From Ensifer adhaerens (GTDB lineage: Bacteria > Pseudomonadota > Alphaproteobacteria > Rhizobiales > Rhizobiaceae), in contig NZ_LGAP01000027.1 of the NCBI RefSeq assembly GCF_001270265.1, positions 1-64,000 of the forward strand: a stretch of 64,000 nt of DNA. Direction: 5' to 3'. Position numbers and translations under genes: made by a program. Shown here in pieces: positions 34,113 to 42,622 of the stretch (the stretch's first letter is position 1; the number at the start of each line of letters is the position of its first letter). The notes beneath the pieces are model-generated. The model was not told the DNA's origin and did no database searches. It saw only the letters and a program-made list of their open reading frames with translations.

Positions 34113-35393
34113 ATGTCGAATGCTGAAGTCGCCACGCGCCGTGCCAGCGCTGTTGCCCGCGGCGTGGGCGTCACCACCCAAGTTTATGCCGATCGCGCGG
34201 AGAACGCAGAGATATGGGATATCGAAGGCCGCCGATATATCGATTTCGCAGCCGGGATTGCCGTCGTCAATACCGGACACCGCCATCCCAAGGTAATCGA
34301 AGCCGCGAAGGCACAGCTTGAGCGCTTCACGCATACCTGTCACCAGGTTGTTCCCTACGAGAACTATGTGCGCCTCGCAGAGAGGTTAAACTCCCTCGTC
34401 CCGGGTGACTTCAAGAAGAAAACCATCTTCGTCACGACGGGCGCGGAGGCAGTCGAAAACGCAGTCAAGATCGCTCGAGCAGCCACCAATCGATCGGCCG
34501 TCATCGCCTTTACCGGTGGTTTTCATGGCCGCACCTTTATGGGCATGGCTCTTACGGGCAAGGTGGCTCCGTATAAAACCGGGTTCGGCGCGATGATGGG
34601 CGACATCTTCCACGTCCCCTTCCCGGTCGAATTACACGGCACTTCAGTCGACGATTCACTATCCCTTCTCGACAAGCTGTTCAAGGCCGACGTCGACCCT
34701 AACCGGGTCGCAGCGTTCATTGTCGAACCGGTTCAAGGTGAAGGCGGTTTCTACGAGGTCCCGCGTGATTTCATGCGGAAGCTTCGTGAGCTTGCGGACA
34801 AGCACGGAATCCTTCTGATCGCTGATGAAGTGCAGACGGGCTTTTCGCGGACAGGCAAGTATTTCGCGATGGAGCATTTCGACGTTGTCGCCGACCTGAC
34901 GACCATGGCTAAAGGACTTGGCGGTGGTTTCCCGATCGCCGCTGTCACCGGCCGCGCCGAAGTCATGGATGCTCCGGGTCCTGGCGGCCTCGGCGGCACC
35001 TACGGCGGCAATCCCGTAGGAGTCGCGGCTGCCAATGCGGTATTGGACGTCATCGAGCAAGAAGACCTGAATGGACGCGCAGACCTACTCGGACGCCGTT
35101 TGAAACAGGGTCTCCGCTCCCTGCAAGATGCCGTACCCCAGATCGCTGACATTCGCGGCATAGGCTTCATGATAGCCGCTGAGTTCAACCTACCAGGCTC
35201 CACGACGCCAAATCCCGAATTTGCGAACGCCGTTCGACAGAAAGCATTGGACAAAGGACTTATCCTTTTGACCTGCGGCGTGCACGGCAATGTTATCCGC
35301 TTCCTCGCTCCCATAACGATATCCGACACCGTCTTCAGCGAAGCTGTCGACATCCTCGACAACGTTTTGCGCGAATGCGCTAAGGATACGTGA
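34113..35393 (+). CDS. gabT: 4-aminobutyrate-type class III aminotransferase
   Basis: A PLP-dependent omega-amino-acid aminotransferase (426 aa), moving the terminal amino group of GABA or a similar omega-amino acid to 2-oxoglutarate. It shows DIEGRRYIDFAAGIAVVNTGHRHP, FVTTGAEAVENAVKIARAAT, FHGRTFMGMALTGK, IADEVQTGFSRTGKYFAMEH, and the PLP lysine in TTMAKGLGGGFPIAAV, followed by GGTYGGNPVGVAAA. All match GabT. The ATG at 34113 follows GAGGAG. It is 29 bp after ETF-QO in the same operon. With beta-alanine from the PanD-like enzyme or an omega-amino acid from the amidase it could make a semialdehyde for the aldehyde dehydrogenase at 41016-42440. Confidence 0.92.
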   Translation: MSNAEVATRRASAVARGVGVTTQVYADRAENAEIWDIEGRRYIDFAAGIAVVNTGHRHPKVIEAAKAQLERFTHTCHQVVPYENYVRLAERLNSLVPGDFKKKTIFVTTGAEAVENAVKIARAATNRSAVIAFTGGFHGRTFMGMALTGKVAPYKTGFGAMMGDIFHVPFPVELHGTSVDDSLSLLDKLFKADVDPNRVAAFIVEPVQGEGGFYEVPRDFMRKLRELADKHGILLIADEVQTGFSRTGKYFAMEHFDVVADLTTMAKGLGGGFPIAAVTGRAEVMDAPGPGGLGGTYGGNPVGVAAANAVLDVIEQEDLNGRADLLGRRLKQGLRSLQDAVPQIADIRGIGFMIAAEFNLPGSTTPNPEFANAVRQKALDKGLILLTCGVHGNVIRFLAPITISDTVFSEAVDILDNVLRECAKDT

Positions 35394-35482
35394 TCGACCG
35401 AGCCCTGGAGCACGAAGCAAATTTCGACTTCTGAAATAGCAGTTCATGGTGGGCACAATGGCAAGCCAACCACTACGAGGGC

Positions 35483-35517
35483 AAAGTCTCCCGATGTATC
35501 GGCTGCCGGGGGACTTT
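35483..35517 (+). terminator. Rho-independent terminator after the aminotransferase operon
   Basis: AAAGTCTCCCG and CGGGGGACTTT form an 11-bp stem (one G-U pair) with a 13-base loop, then TTTT. It lies between convergent operons and may act in both directions. Confidence 0.65.
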
Positions 35518-35524
35518 TGTGCAC

Positions 35525-35830
35525 CTAAGCTGGAGTCGACGCGAGATTGGCGTCCAGAAACCTCAACACCCCCGCACCAGCGAGTTGGTGGGCCGGTTCG
35601 TTAAATCGATCTGTCCTGAAGCGGTTGTAAAAGGCGTGTTCGGCTTCGGGATATGTGTAGAATTCATCACCGTGTCGAGCCCGGCCCACGAGCCACCCGC
35701 GGACGGCTCCGATCGCGTCAATTGGATCGTGGTTATCGTTGTCGCCGTAGTGCAACTGCGCCGGGCAGGTGATCTTCTCGATTTCGTTTTTCAGCTTCTC
35801 GACCTTGACGCCGTACATCGCATTGAGCCA
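35525..35830 (-). pseudogene. C-terminal stub of a dienelactone hydrolase-family protein
   Basis: About 100 codons match the end of dienelactone hydrolases: KNEIEKITCPAQLHYGDNDN holds the catalytic Asp, and YPEAEHAFYNRFRTDRFNEP the catalytic His, followed by LRFLDANL. The N-terminal half with the Cys nucleophile is missing; upstream sequence in the same frame is not homologous. The stub lies behind the thioesterase gene in the same direction, at the end of the EtfBA operon. It looks like an incomplete deletion product rather than a working enzyme. Confidence 0.75.
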
Positions 35831-35950
35831 GCCAGCAAACCGTACCGGCCGCACTCCTGAGGAGTACGGCGCGCGTGGCGAATCGCGAACCCGGAATGCG
35901 CAAATCACTCCGAGACCCGGACGTACAGCAAACGCATTCGCGAAGGGCGG

Positions 35951-36445
35951 TCAGCGCCTGAACGACAATAGTTTCGTCAGCACCGATCCAGTGCCCTCGG
36001 GAACCGGCAAATCTCGCTGGGATTCGAAAATCTTCGCGATCTCTGACAGCATTACCGCAGATGCGGGTTCGACCTTCGTTTTGCGAACATGGATGGACAG
36101 ATGCTCGCCTGTCGCGAGCAGTTCCCCGCCGACATTATACAGCCTGTGCCAAATATGCAGGCGTTTTTCATCATAGCCCAACAGTTGGGTTTCGGTCCAA
36201 AGTTCGGTTCCCACCTTAGACTCGGCGCGATGTCGAATGTGAGTCTCCAGAGTAAAGAACGCGCCCGCCTCGGCGTTGGCGAAGTCAACCCCGATACGTT
36301 CATAAAGAGCGTCCGACGCTTCCCCGAAAACCTGCAGGTATCGATGCTCCGTCATGTGGCCATTGTAATCAAGCCATTCGGGCAGAACGACACCGCGCCA
36401 AAGCCTTAACGGCTGGTTTGTCTCGTGATCGACGGTCGCCGTCAT
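35951..36445 (-). CDS. Hot-dog acyl-CoA thioesterase (betainyl-CoA thioesterase-like)
   Basis: A 164-aa 4HBT-type thioesterase that hydrolyses acyl-CoA. The active-site motif VLPEWLDYNGHMTEHRYLQVF contains the catalytic Asp-x-x-GH segment, followed by FFTLETHIRHRAESKVG and TQLLGYDEKRLHIWHRLYN. These stretches resemble the thioesterase part of carnitine-degradation enzymes (CdhB, betainyl-CoA thioesterase), which suggests a quaternary-amine acyl-CoA. It starts inside the last codons of the adenylate kinase gene (4-bp overlap), so the two are translationally coupled. Confidence 0.83.
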   Translation of the reverse strand: MTATVDHETNQPLRLWRGVVLPEWLDYNGHMTEHRYLQVFGEASDALYERIGVDFANAEAGAFFTLETHIRHRAESKVGTELWTETQLLGYDEKRLHIWHRLYNVGGELLATGEHLSIHVRKTKVEPASAVMLSEIAKIFESQRDLPVPEGTGSVLTKLLSFRR

Positions 36446-37020
36446 GAAAGTGCCTCGAGGATGTCCACGGTTACCTGATCTACGGCACCCATTCCGTTGA
36501 TGGGAATCAGCCGATTCTGATTATGGTAGAAGTTAGAGAGAACAACCGTGTTTTCCCGGTAAGAGGCCATTCTTTTCCGGATCGTTTCGGGCGTGTCGTC
36601 CGAGCGTGGCGACTGTCCGTTGTTCAGGGCGTCCTGGGCGCGTTGCTCAACGCGCTTCACAAGGAGTTCCTCGTCGACAAGCAACTCAATCACCGCCGTC
36701 AGACAAAGCCGGCGTGATAAGAGGAGTTTGTCCAGCGATACGGCCTGCGCAACGGTTCTTGGAAATCCGTCCAGTATGAAGCCATCAACGGCGTCCGATT
36801 GCTGTAGGCGTTCCGCAACGCACCCGACCACGATATCGTCGCCAACCAGCCCCCCGGCATCCATAACGCTCTTAGCCGCGATGCCAACTGGGCTTTCGGC
36901 TTTGACGGCAGCCCTTAGCATGTCCCCGGTCGAGAGCTGTGGCACATTGAAGCGTTCAGAGAGACGTTGTCCCTGGGTTCCCTTGCCGGCTCCCGGTGGA
37001 CCAAGCATTACTAAGCGCAT
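36442..37020 (-). CDS. adk: Adenylate kinase (island copy)
   Basis: Converts ATP plus AMP to two ADP. At 192 aa it is the short type without the zinc LID. Motifs: the P-loop MLGPPGAGKGTQGQRL (residues 5-20), AMP-binding STGDMLRAAV, DGFPRTVAQA, and the LID arginines SDDTPETIRKRMASYRENT. An adenylate kinase in a catabolic operon is unusual; the housekeeping gene normally lies in the ribosomal-protein region. A sensible role is to recycle AMP from the acyl-CoA ligase at 17739-19259, which is in the same regulon. It overlaps the thioesterase by 4 bp and follows the cupin gene by 54 bp. Confidence 0.92.
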   Translation of the reverse strand: MRLVMLGPPGAGKGTQGQRLSERFNVPQLSTGDMLRAAVKAESPVGIAAKSVMDAGGLVGDDIVVGCVAERLQQSDAVDGFILDGFPRTVAQAVSLDKLLLSRRLCLTAVIELLVDEELLVKRVEQRAQDALNNGQSPRSDDTPETIRKRMASYRENTVVLSNFYHNQNRLIPINGMGAVDQVTVDILEALS

Positions 37021-37074
37021 GTCATTTCTCCCCTGGCCAATGTTACTGCACGTTACCGCGTGCGCAGTTGGTAT

Positions 37075-37773
37075 TCATCGGTCACGACCTTCGATCTGGC
37101 ACCAGAGCATGACCAAAGGTTCGCGCGTACAGCGGATAGCGCATTGCCTCCCCGCGGCATTAAAGAGGACGTCGCCAGGGCCTGCGCTGACCCAACGATC
37201 GTTGCCAAAACGATATTCCCCAAATGACAAGGGTATAAAGACCCTGGAATGGAACTGATCGTGGTCTGGAAAACGCGTATACGACCCAAGCACCGTCATC
37301 CCGATACGAACATCCGTCCGATGTTCCACCGCGCCGGGACCAACAAGCAACGCGTGCCTATGGTTCTGCTCAAAGTTTATACTTGCGAACGCCCCCCCTC
37401 TTCCCGTGTACCATTCCAAACGACCAAAGACCGATTGAAGCCCCTCGGAGAACCTCTTGTAACCTTCCGAGTGCAGGGCGACGTTCGAGAGAACTTCCCT
37501 CGCCGCGTCGAGCAAGCATCCATCTGCTGTGGGGAGCGGGTCGACTCTAACGCGGCCCGGTCTCTCAAGCAGATGGATTATCTTTCCGATGTTAAACTTC
37601 GCCATCAACGGGGCTGAATCCGCTAGGAAAAGGTCGCCCATCGCGAGGACGACCTTTTGGAGGTCTGCTGGACGTCCGGCTGCTCGCTTGATGACTCCGG
37701 TACTTTCGAGCTTACCGGCGTCTTCGAGCAGAAGGTCCTCGCTCCGCTTCAATGCTGCATTGGAAGCTGCCAA
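37075..37773 (-). CDS. DMSP-lyase-like cupin protein
   Basis: A 232-aa protein with an N-terminal helical part and a C-terminal cupin resembling the DddQ/DddL-type dimethylsulfoniopropionate lyase family. Visible stretches are GMTVLGSYTRFPDHDQFHSRV, FIPLSFGEYRFGNDRWV, GPGDVLFNAAG and PLVMLWCQIEG. In DddQ the metal is held by two histidines in HxxxH, a tyrosine two residues on, and a later histidine. Here His171 and His175 are kept, but the tyrosine position appears to be Arg177 and the later position Cys211 (GRQCAIR). It may bind metal differently, act on another onium or betaine compound, or be non-enzymatic. It lies 15 bp after etfA in the same operon. Confidence 0.7.
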   Translation of the reverse strand: MAASNAALKRSEDLLLEDAGKLESTGVIKRAAGRPADLQKVVLAMGDLFLADSAPLMAKFNIGKIIHLLERPGRVRVDPLPTADGCLLDAAREVLSNVALHSEGYKRFSEGLQSVFGRLEWYTGRGGAFASINFEQNHRHALLVGPGAVEHRTDVRIGMTVLGSYTRFPDHDQFHSRVFIPLSFGEYRFGNDRWVSAGPGDVLFNAAGRQCAIRCTREPLVMLWCQIEGRDR

Positions 37774-37788
37774 CAGAGCCTCCCAATC

Positions 37789-38721
37789 CTAAAGTGCGCG
37801 CTCGAGTTCCGGGAGGATATCGAACAGATCTCCGACGAGACCGTAGTCGGCAACCTGGAAGATCGGAGCCTCCTCATCCTTGTTGATTGCCACGATGACC
37901 TTCGAGTCCTTCATGCCGGCCAAGTGCTGGATCGCCCCAGAAATGCCAACGGCAATATAGAGCTGAGGAGCGACAACCTTGCCGGTCTGCCCCACCTGCC
38001 AGTCGTTAGGGGCGTAACCGGCGTCGACGGCCGCCCGCGAAGCACCAACGGCCGCACCGAGCTTGTCGGCCACGGGCAAGATGACGGCGTTGAATTTCTC
38101 AGCGGAACCAAGTGCACGGCCGCCGGCGATCACGATCTTGGCAGAATTCAGATCAGGGCGATCTGAGGCCGCGATCGACGTCGACACGACAGCGGAAAGA
38201 CTGGAAGAAAAAGCTGCCGTCGAGATGGCCTCGACGGCAGCAGAGGGGCCCTGGGAGGCCGGGGAAAACGACGCAGTGCGAACGGTAATTACCTTCTTTG
38301 CATCGGTAGCTTGCACTGTCTGGATGGCGTTTCCGGCGTAGATCGGCCGCTTGAAAGTATCTGCCGAGACCACCTCGACTATCTCCGAGACCTGTGCGAC
38401 GTCGAGTAAAGCCGCCACGCGCGGGAGCACGTTCTTGCCGTTCGACGTCGCGGCCGAGATAATTGTTTCGTAGTTGGCTGCGAGGGAAATGACCAGGTCG
38501 GCGAGAGGCTCAGCAAGGCTGTTCTCCAGATCGTCGCTCTCGGCGAGCAAGACCTTGGTTACGCCGGAAAGCTTAGCGGCCTCGTCGGCAACGGATCTTG
38601 CGGCCCTGCCAGCGACGAGCACATGCACGTCGCCGCCGATCATCGTGGCCGCCGTCAGCGCCTTGGAGGTCTGGTCGGAAAGGGTTGAATTGTCGTGGTC
38701 AGCCAGAAGAAGAATGGCCAT
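37789..38721 (-). CDS. etfA: Electron transfer flavoprotein alpha subunit (housekeeping type)
   Basis: Second ETF alpha subunit in the window (310 aa). The FAD domain shows [53 protein letters not shown], and [23 protein letters not shown]. The sequence is the classical type that serves acyl-CoA dehydrogenases, different from the copy at 24584-25531. It pairs with the EtfB gene 20 bp upstream, both under operator pair I. Having its own copy could keep electron flow matched when the island is induced. Confidence 0.94.
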   Translation of the reverse strand: MAILLLADHDNSTLSDQTSKALTAATMIGGDVHVLVAGRAARSVADEAAKLSGVTKVLLAESDDLENSLAEPLADLVISLAANYETIISAATSNGKNVLPRVAALLDVAQVSEIVEVVSADTFKRPIYAGNAIQTVQATDAKKVITVRTASFSPASQGPSAAVEAISTAAFSSSLSAVVSTSIAASDRPDLNSAKIVIAGGRALGSAEKFNAVILPVADKLGAAVGASRAAVDAGYAPNDWQVGQTGKVVAPQLYIAVGISGAIQHLAGMKDSKVIVAINKDEEAPIFQVADYGLVGDLFDILPELERAL

Positions 38722-38741
38722 TGTTTAATTCCTTCTCGAAC

Positions 38742-39491
38742 CTAGAGAACGCTCGCTTCGGTCTTGAGCTTTTCGACGAGCTCGGTGACCGACTTGACCT
38801 TGATGCCTGCCTTGCGGCCCGACGGCTCCTCGGTCTTCAGTACCTTTAGACGGGCAGCGGTGTTGACGCCGAAGTCGGCCGGCGACTTCTTGTCGAGCGG
38901 CTTCTTCTTCGCCTTCATGATGTTTGGCAGCGAGGCGTAGCGCGGCTCGTTCAGACGCAGGTCGGTGGTGACGACCGCTGGCAGCTTGATGTCGATCGTC
39001 TGCAGACCACCGTCGACTTCGCGCACTACGCGTGCCTTGCCGTTGGATAGCTCGAGGGCAGAGGCGAAGGTTGCCTGCGAGGAACCAAGCAGCGCGGCAA
39101 GCATTTGTCCAGTCTGGTTCGAATCGTCGTCGATAGCCTGTTTGCCCACGAGAATGAGGCCCGGCTGCTCAGAATCGACGATTGCCTTGAGTATTTTGGC
39201 AACGGCGAGCGGTTCGACGTGGTCTTCGGTCTCTACCAGGATAGCGCGGTCGGCTCCCATGGCGAGGGCTGTGCGCAATGTCTCTTCGGCCTTGGCTGGG
39301 CCGATCGAGACAACAATCACCTCGCTGGCTTCCCCGCCTTCCTTGAGCCGCAGGGCCTCCTCGACCGAGATTTCGTCGAACGGGTTCATCGACATTTTCA
39401 CGTTGGCCAGTTCGACCCCCGAGCCGTCAGCCTTCACGCGGATTTTAACGTTGTAATCAACCACCCGTTTGACGGGAACGAGAATCTTCAT
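38742..39491 (-). CDS. etfB: Electron transfer flavoprotein beta subunit (housekeeping type)
   Basis: Second ETF beta subunit (249 aa), starting [17 protein letters not shown] at 39491. It carries the ETF-beta features [48 protein letters not shown] and the C-terminal recognition-loop region [22 protein letters not shown], which contacts dehydrogenases. This is the classical group found with beta-oxidation. The longer frame from 39542 runs into the promoter. It is the first gene of the operon etfB-etfA-cupin-adk-thioesterase, behind operator pair I. Confidence 0.94.
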   Translation of the reverse strand: MKILVPVKRVVDYNVKIRVKADGSGVELANVKMSMNPFDEISVEEALRLKEGGEASEVIVVSIGPAKAEETLRTALAMGADRAILVETEDHVEPLAVAKILKAIVDSEQPGLILVGKQAIDDDSNQTGQMLAALLGSSQATFASALELSNGKARVVREVDGGLQTIDIKLPAVVTTDLRLNEPRYASLPNIMKAKKKPLDKKSPADFGVNTAARLKVLKTEEPSGRKAGIKVKSVTELVEKLKTEASVL

Positions 39492-39894
39492 GCTTGTCTC
39501 CATCCGGACTGTTCGGATTTGGCCAACCCCGGCACTCGGCACGTCGTTGGGCAGTCATATACGCATTAGTACAAACACATTCCTATTAGTACAATATTCC
39601 TTCCTGCACAATCTTGTTTTTTTTCTGCAATGTTCGTGCGCTATGAATTCGAACAATCACTGATCCCGCACCCGCCCCTCCTCGCGATTGGAACCCGTCG
39701 TCGTGACGGTTTATACTGGGCGCCGTTTCTCGAGAAATGCTGAGTCAACTCGATGCCTGCAAGGACGTGTTCAATCGAGTGAGTTCCAGTGTCCCTCCTT
39801 GATGAGCCCTTGTTCGATCGGGAGTTCGGAATGGAAGCTGGCCCTAAGGGGTGCCCTTTATCGCGGAGGGACGGCCATCTCCGTTCCTCCTCTG
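39492..39894. other. Promoter and gene-free spacer between etfB and the hydrolase gene
   Basis: This 403-bp stretch holds operator pair I and an A/T-rich promoter for etfB (39590-39640, with a run of eight T on the plus strand). From about 39660 to 39894 I see no gene; a long plus-strand frame that begins here and runs through the hydrolase gene is a shadow. Confidence 0.5.
39560..39591. promoter_or_regulatory. Island operator pair I (etfB promoter)
   Basis: TACGCATTAGTA at 39560-39571 (reverse complement of the D1 site) and TTCCTATTAGTA at 39580-39591 start 20 bp apart. They lie 70-100 bp upstream of etfB, in the A/T-rich promoter. Confidence 0.75.
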
Positions 39895-40740
39895 CTATCG
39901 CGCCAGAAAGCGCAGGATAGCCTTCGCCACTTTTTCCGGGTGCTCCCAGTTCGGGTTGTGACCGGCCCCCTCGATGGTGAGGATCTCCGCGTCAGGATGG
40001 ACGGCCCGAAGAGCTTCCTGGGATCCAAGATCGAAGAGAGGATCCAAGTCGCCCCAAATGATCATGACCTTGGCTTTGATAAGGGACTGGATAGGTGCAA
40101 GATCAGTCGTGCTCAGCGCCCGAAGCACACCTCGCCAGGTCCTTTCATCCGTTCGAGCTGCTTCTTGGATCGAGTAGTGCAGGAAAGTCGGATCTATAGG
40201 GGTAGGATTCCAGAACCACTCGCTCATCAATGCGCCATCGGGATCGAGTGGATAACTCAGGTCCATCACCGTATCCCAGAGAAACTCTCCGGGACCGGCA
40301 TTTACCTTCAGCGTCGAATTCACAAGAACGATACTGTTGACCTTGTCTGGGTAGAATGCCGCGAGGACCTGGGCGGTTATGGATCCGAGCGAGTGTCCGG
40401 CTACGTCTATTTTACCCAAACCGAGCTTATCAATGAACAGCGCGACATCGTTGGCCAGTTCGTCGACACTATAGGTATCAGTGACGGAGCTCTGTCCGTG
40501 TCCTCTGAGATCGATCGCAATCAGGCGACGCCCCCGCAGGTAAGGCCCGTTAAGAGACCAAGCTCTGCTGTTGTCGGTATAGCCGTGGATCAACAAAAGC
40601 GGCGCGCCGGAAGGATCACCGAAATCGGTGTATGCCATAGACATGCCGTTCGGCAGTTCCACTCTCTTCTTGCTGTTCGCCCACGCCTCTTGGGACGGCA
40701 CCCAGAAATCGAGACTTGCGCTGGAGACGGTTGCATCCAT
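39895..40740 (-). CDS. Alpha/beta-hydrolase
   Basis: A 281-aa alpha/beta-hydrolase with oxyanion loop LLLIHGYTDNSRAW, nucleophile Ser117 in DVAGHSLGSITAQ, acid in IIWGDLDPLFD, and His in IEGAGHNPNWEHPEKV. The triad is complete and no signal peptide is seen. The start at 40740 has GGAGGAGG eight bases upstream; longer frames have none. It lies 275 bp downstream of the aldehyde dehydrogenase gene in the same direction, with a terminator between them, so it probably has its own promoter; only a weak operator half (GTTGGTA near 40956) was seen. It could act on esters or lactones; the substrate is unknown. Confidence 0.87.
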   Translation of the reverse strand: MDATVSSASLDFWVPSQEAWANSKKRVELPNGMSMAYTDFGDPSGAPLLLIHGYTDNSRAWSLNGPYLRGRRLIAIDLRGHGQSSVTDTYSVDELANDVALFIDKLGLGKIDVAGHSLGSITAQVLAAFYPDKVNSIVLVNSTLKVNAGPGEFLWDTVMDLSYPLDPDGALMSEWFWNPTPIDPTFLHYSIQEAARTDERTWRGVLRALSTTDLAPIQSLIKAKVMIIWGDLDPLFDLGSQEALRAVHPDAEILTIEGAGHNPNWEHPEKVAKAILRFLAR

Positions 40741-40976
40741 CTGTATCCTCCTCCTCTTATGATTGGATCTCGGCTCGTCTTGGGTGCTGCAGACCATGCG
40801 TGGATGATGTGGAGGATCCTCAAAGGGAATGTCCGCGCACCGTTCAACAGGGTCTAAATCAGCACCGCGGCTGCTTGCTGCGAGACACTTTTTCACAACA
40901 AGGGCGATAGGCTCCCCGCTATGACCCGCTGATGCATTCCAAGTTGTTTCACAGGCAACGTTGGTAGCAAGGAAAC

Positions 40977-41005
40977 AAAAGGGCCGCATCGATCGAATGC
41001 GGCCC
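40977..41005 (-). terminator. Rho-independent terminator of the aldehyde dehydrogenase gene
   Basis: On the minus strand GGGCCGCAT, a 7-base loop and ATGCGGCCC (9-bp stem) are followed directly by TTTTGTTT, 10 bp after the aldehyde dehydrogenase stop. Confidence 0.8.
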
Positions 41006-41015
41006 ATGGTAGGTG

Positions 41016-42440
41016 TCAACCGTGACCGACGACGGCCTTGATCTCGAGAAACTCGGTGAAGCCGTACTCCCCGCACTCGCGTCCGTTGCCCGACTCCCGG
41101 TAACCGCCGAATGGCGCCTTGGGATCCCAGTCCGGCGAATTGACGAACACAGAGCCTGCACGGAGCTCACGTGAGAGCTTTCGGATCGTGTCCATGTTCT
41201 TTCCCGTGATATGGGCCGCAAGGCCATATACGGTGTCGTTAGCGATCCGGACGGCATCATCAAGATCTTCGTAGGCCGTGATGCTCAGTACCGGACCGAA
41301 AATTTCCTCACGGTAGATCGTCATACCCGGCTTCACATCGGAAAAGACCGTTGGCTTGACGTAGTAGCCGGCCTCGATCCCCTCAGGCCGTCCCGTTCCG
41401 CCGGCCACAAGGCGTGCTCCCTCATCGATGCCCGTTTGGATAAGTTCCTGCACGCGCGCGAACTGGTTCGCATTCATCACCGGACCAAGCGTAGTCTTAG
41501 GGTCGGCAGGCGAACCCAACACGTTCGCGTTTGCGGCGGCAGCGGCAAGCTTTGTTGCTTCCTCCAATCGAGTGCGGGGAACCAGCAAGCGGGTACCGGC
41601 ATCGCAGGCCTGCCCGTTAATAAAGAAGCAATTCGCTACCGCACTTTCGATGGCCGTGTCGAAGTCGGCGTCGTCCAGGATGATGTTCGCAGATTTTCCA
41701 CCAAGCTCGCTTACGACGCGTTTGATGGTGTCGGCCGCGGACTTGCTGATCTGGATCCCAGCGCGGGTCGAGCCCGTGAACGAAACCATGTCGATATCAG
41801 GGTGCTGCGAAATCGCTTCGCCGACCACTCGTCCCTCGCCGTTGACAAGATTGAACACGCCTGCGGGGACGCCGGCCTCATCCATGATTTCCGCGAGGAT
41901 GATCGCGTCGAGGGGAGTTAGCTGGCTCGGCTTGAGCACCATGGTGCAACCCGTTGCGAGCGCCGGGAGGATCTTCGTAAAGATCTGACCGATCGGCCAA
42001 TTCCACGGGGTGATCAAGCCGACCACGCCAATCGGCTCCTTGTACACGGTCGTTGTGCCGAGCTTCTCGGCAAACTGAAAGTTCTTGAGTATTTCGATTG
42101 TCGCGGCGGTATGAACTTTGCACCAGTCCAAAAGCCCCGTAGTGCTCAATGAAATGGGCATGCCCATTTCTTGCGTAACCGTCTCGGCGATCTCGCGCTC
42201 GCGTCTGAGGAAGATTGCTTCAATCTTCTGGAGAAGATGGATGCGTTCCTCGACGGAAGACTTCGAAAAAGCGGGGAATGCTCGGCGAGCGGCCTTCACG
42301 GCTTTGTCGACATCCTCCGCGCTTCCCATGGCAATAGTGGCGAAGACTTCTTCGGTAGCCGGATTGATAAGATGCGCTGTCGCGTTGGAGGCGGGTTCGA
42401 CCCACTTTCCGTCGATGTAGAACTTAGTCGCGTGTTCCAT
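41016..42440 (-). CDS. NAD(P)-dependent aldehyde dehydrogenase
   Basis: An aldehyde dehydrogenase of 474 aa that oxidises an aldehyde to the acid. Motifs in order: VGLITPWNWPIGQIFTKILPALATG (cofactor strand), FTGSTRAGIQISKSAADTIKRV, the catalytic glutamate in VSELGGKSANIIL, the catalytic cysteine in FINGQACDAGTRLLVPR, and EEIFGPVLSITAYEDLDDAVRIANDT. Length is normal. It is behind the operator pair 42519-42550 and ends in a good terminator, so it is probably monocistronic. Likely inputs are semialdehydes from the aminotransferase or aldehydes from the GMC-type dehydrogenase; both genes share the regulon. Confidence 0.94.
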   Translation of the reverse strand: MEHATKFYIDGKWVEPASNATAHLINPATEEVFATIAMGSAEDVDKAVKAARRAFPAFSKSSVEERIHLLQKIEAIFLRREREIAETVTQEMGMPISLSTTGLLDWCKVHTAATIEILKNFQFAEKLGTTTVYKEPIGVVGLITPWNWPIGQIFTKILPALATGCTMVLKPSQLTPLDAIILAEIMDEAGVPAGVFNLVNGEGRVVGEAISQHPDIDMVSFTGSTRAGIQISKSAADTIKRVVSELGGKSANIILDDADFDTAIESAVANCFFINGQACDAGTRLLVPRTRLEEATKLAAAAANANVLGSPADPKTTLGPVMNANQFARVQELIQTGIDEGARLVAGGTGRPEGIEAGYYVKPTVFSDVKPGMTIYREEIFGPVLSITAYEDLDDAVRIANDTVYGLAAHITGKNMDTIRKLSRELRAGSVFVNSPDWDPKAPFGGYRESGNGRECGEYGFTEFLEIKAVVGHG

Positions 42441-42518
42441 GATTCTCCCTCTTTCTTCGCATCTGCCGGGCCGTGGTCATCAACAAATCCGGCTTCCAAA
42501 GGCGCCGTTGCGAACACA

Positions 42519-42550
42519 TACTGATTGGTATCAATATATCCTAGTTGGTA
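42519..42550. promoter_or_regulatory. Island operator pair J (aldehyde dehydrogenase promoter)
   Basis: TACTGATTGGTA at 42519-42530 (full consensus) and TCCTAGTTGGTA at 42539-42550 start 20 bp apart. On the minus strand a TATATT -10-like box lies between them, so the pair straddles the likely promoter. Confidence 0.75.
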
Positions 42551-42622
42551 GAATGTCTACATCCGAGACAACGATTTAAGTTTGCCATTTGCCGCTGACC
42601 CAGTTCCGAAAGTCACCAGTGG

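Noticed and set aside
39688-40857. 389-codon plus-strand open frame starting in the etfB-hydrolase spacer
   Set aside because: Most of it is antisense to the hydrolase with an intact catalytic triad; the start lacks a ribosome site.
40945-40956. Operator upstream of the hydrolase at 39895-40740
   Set aside because: GCAACGTTGGTA has one good half only, without a phased partner.
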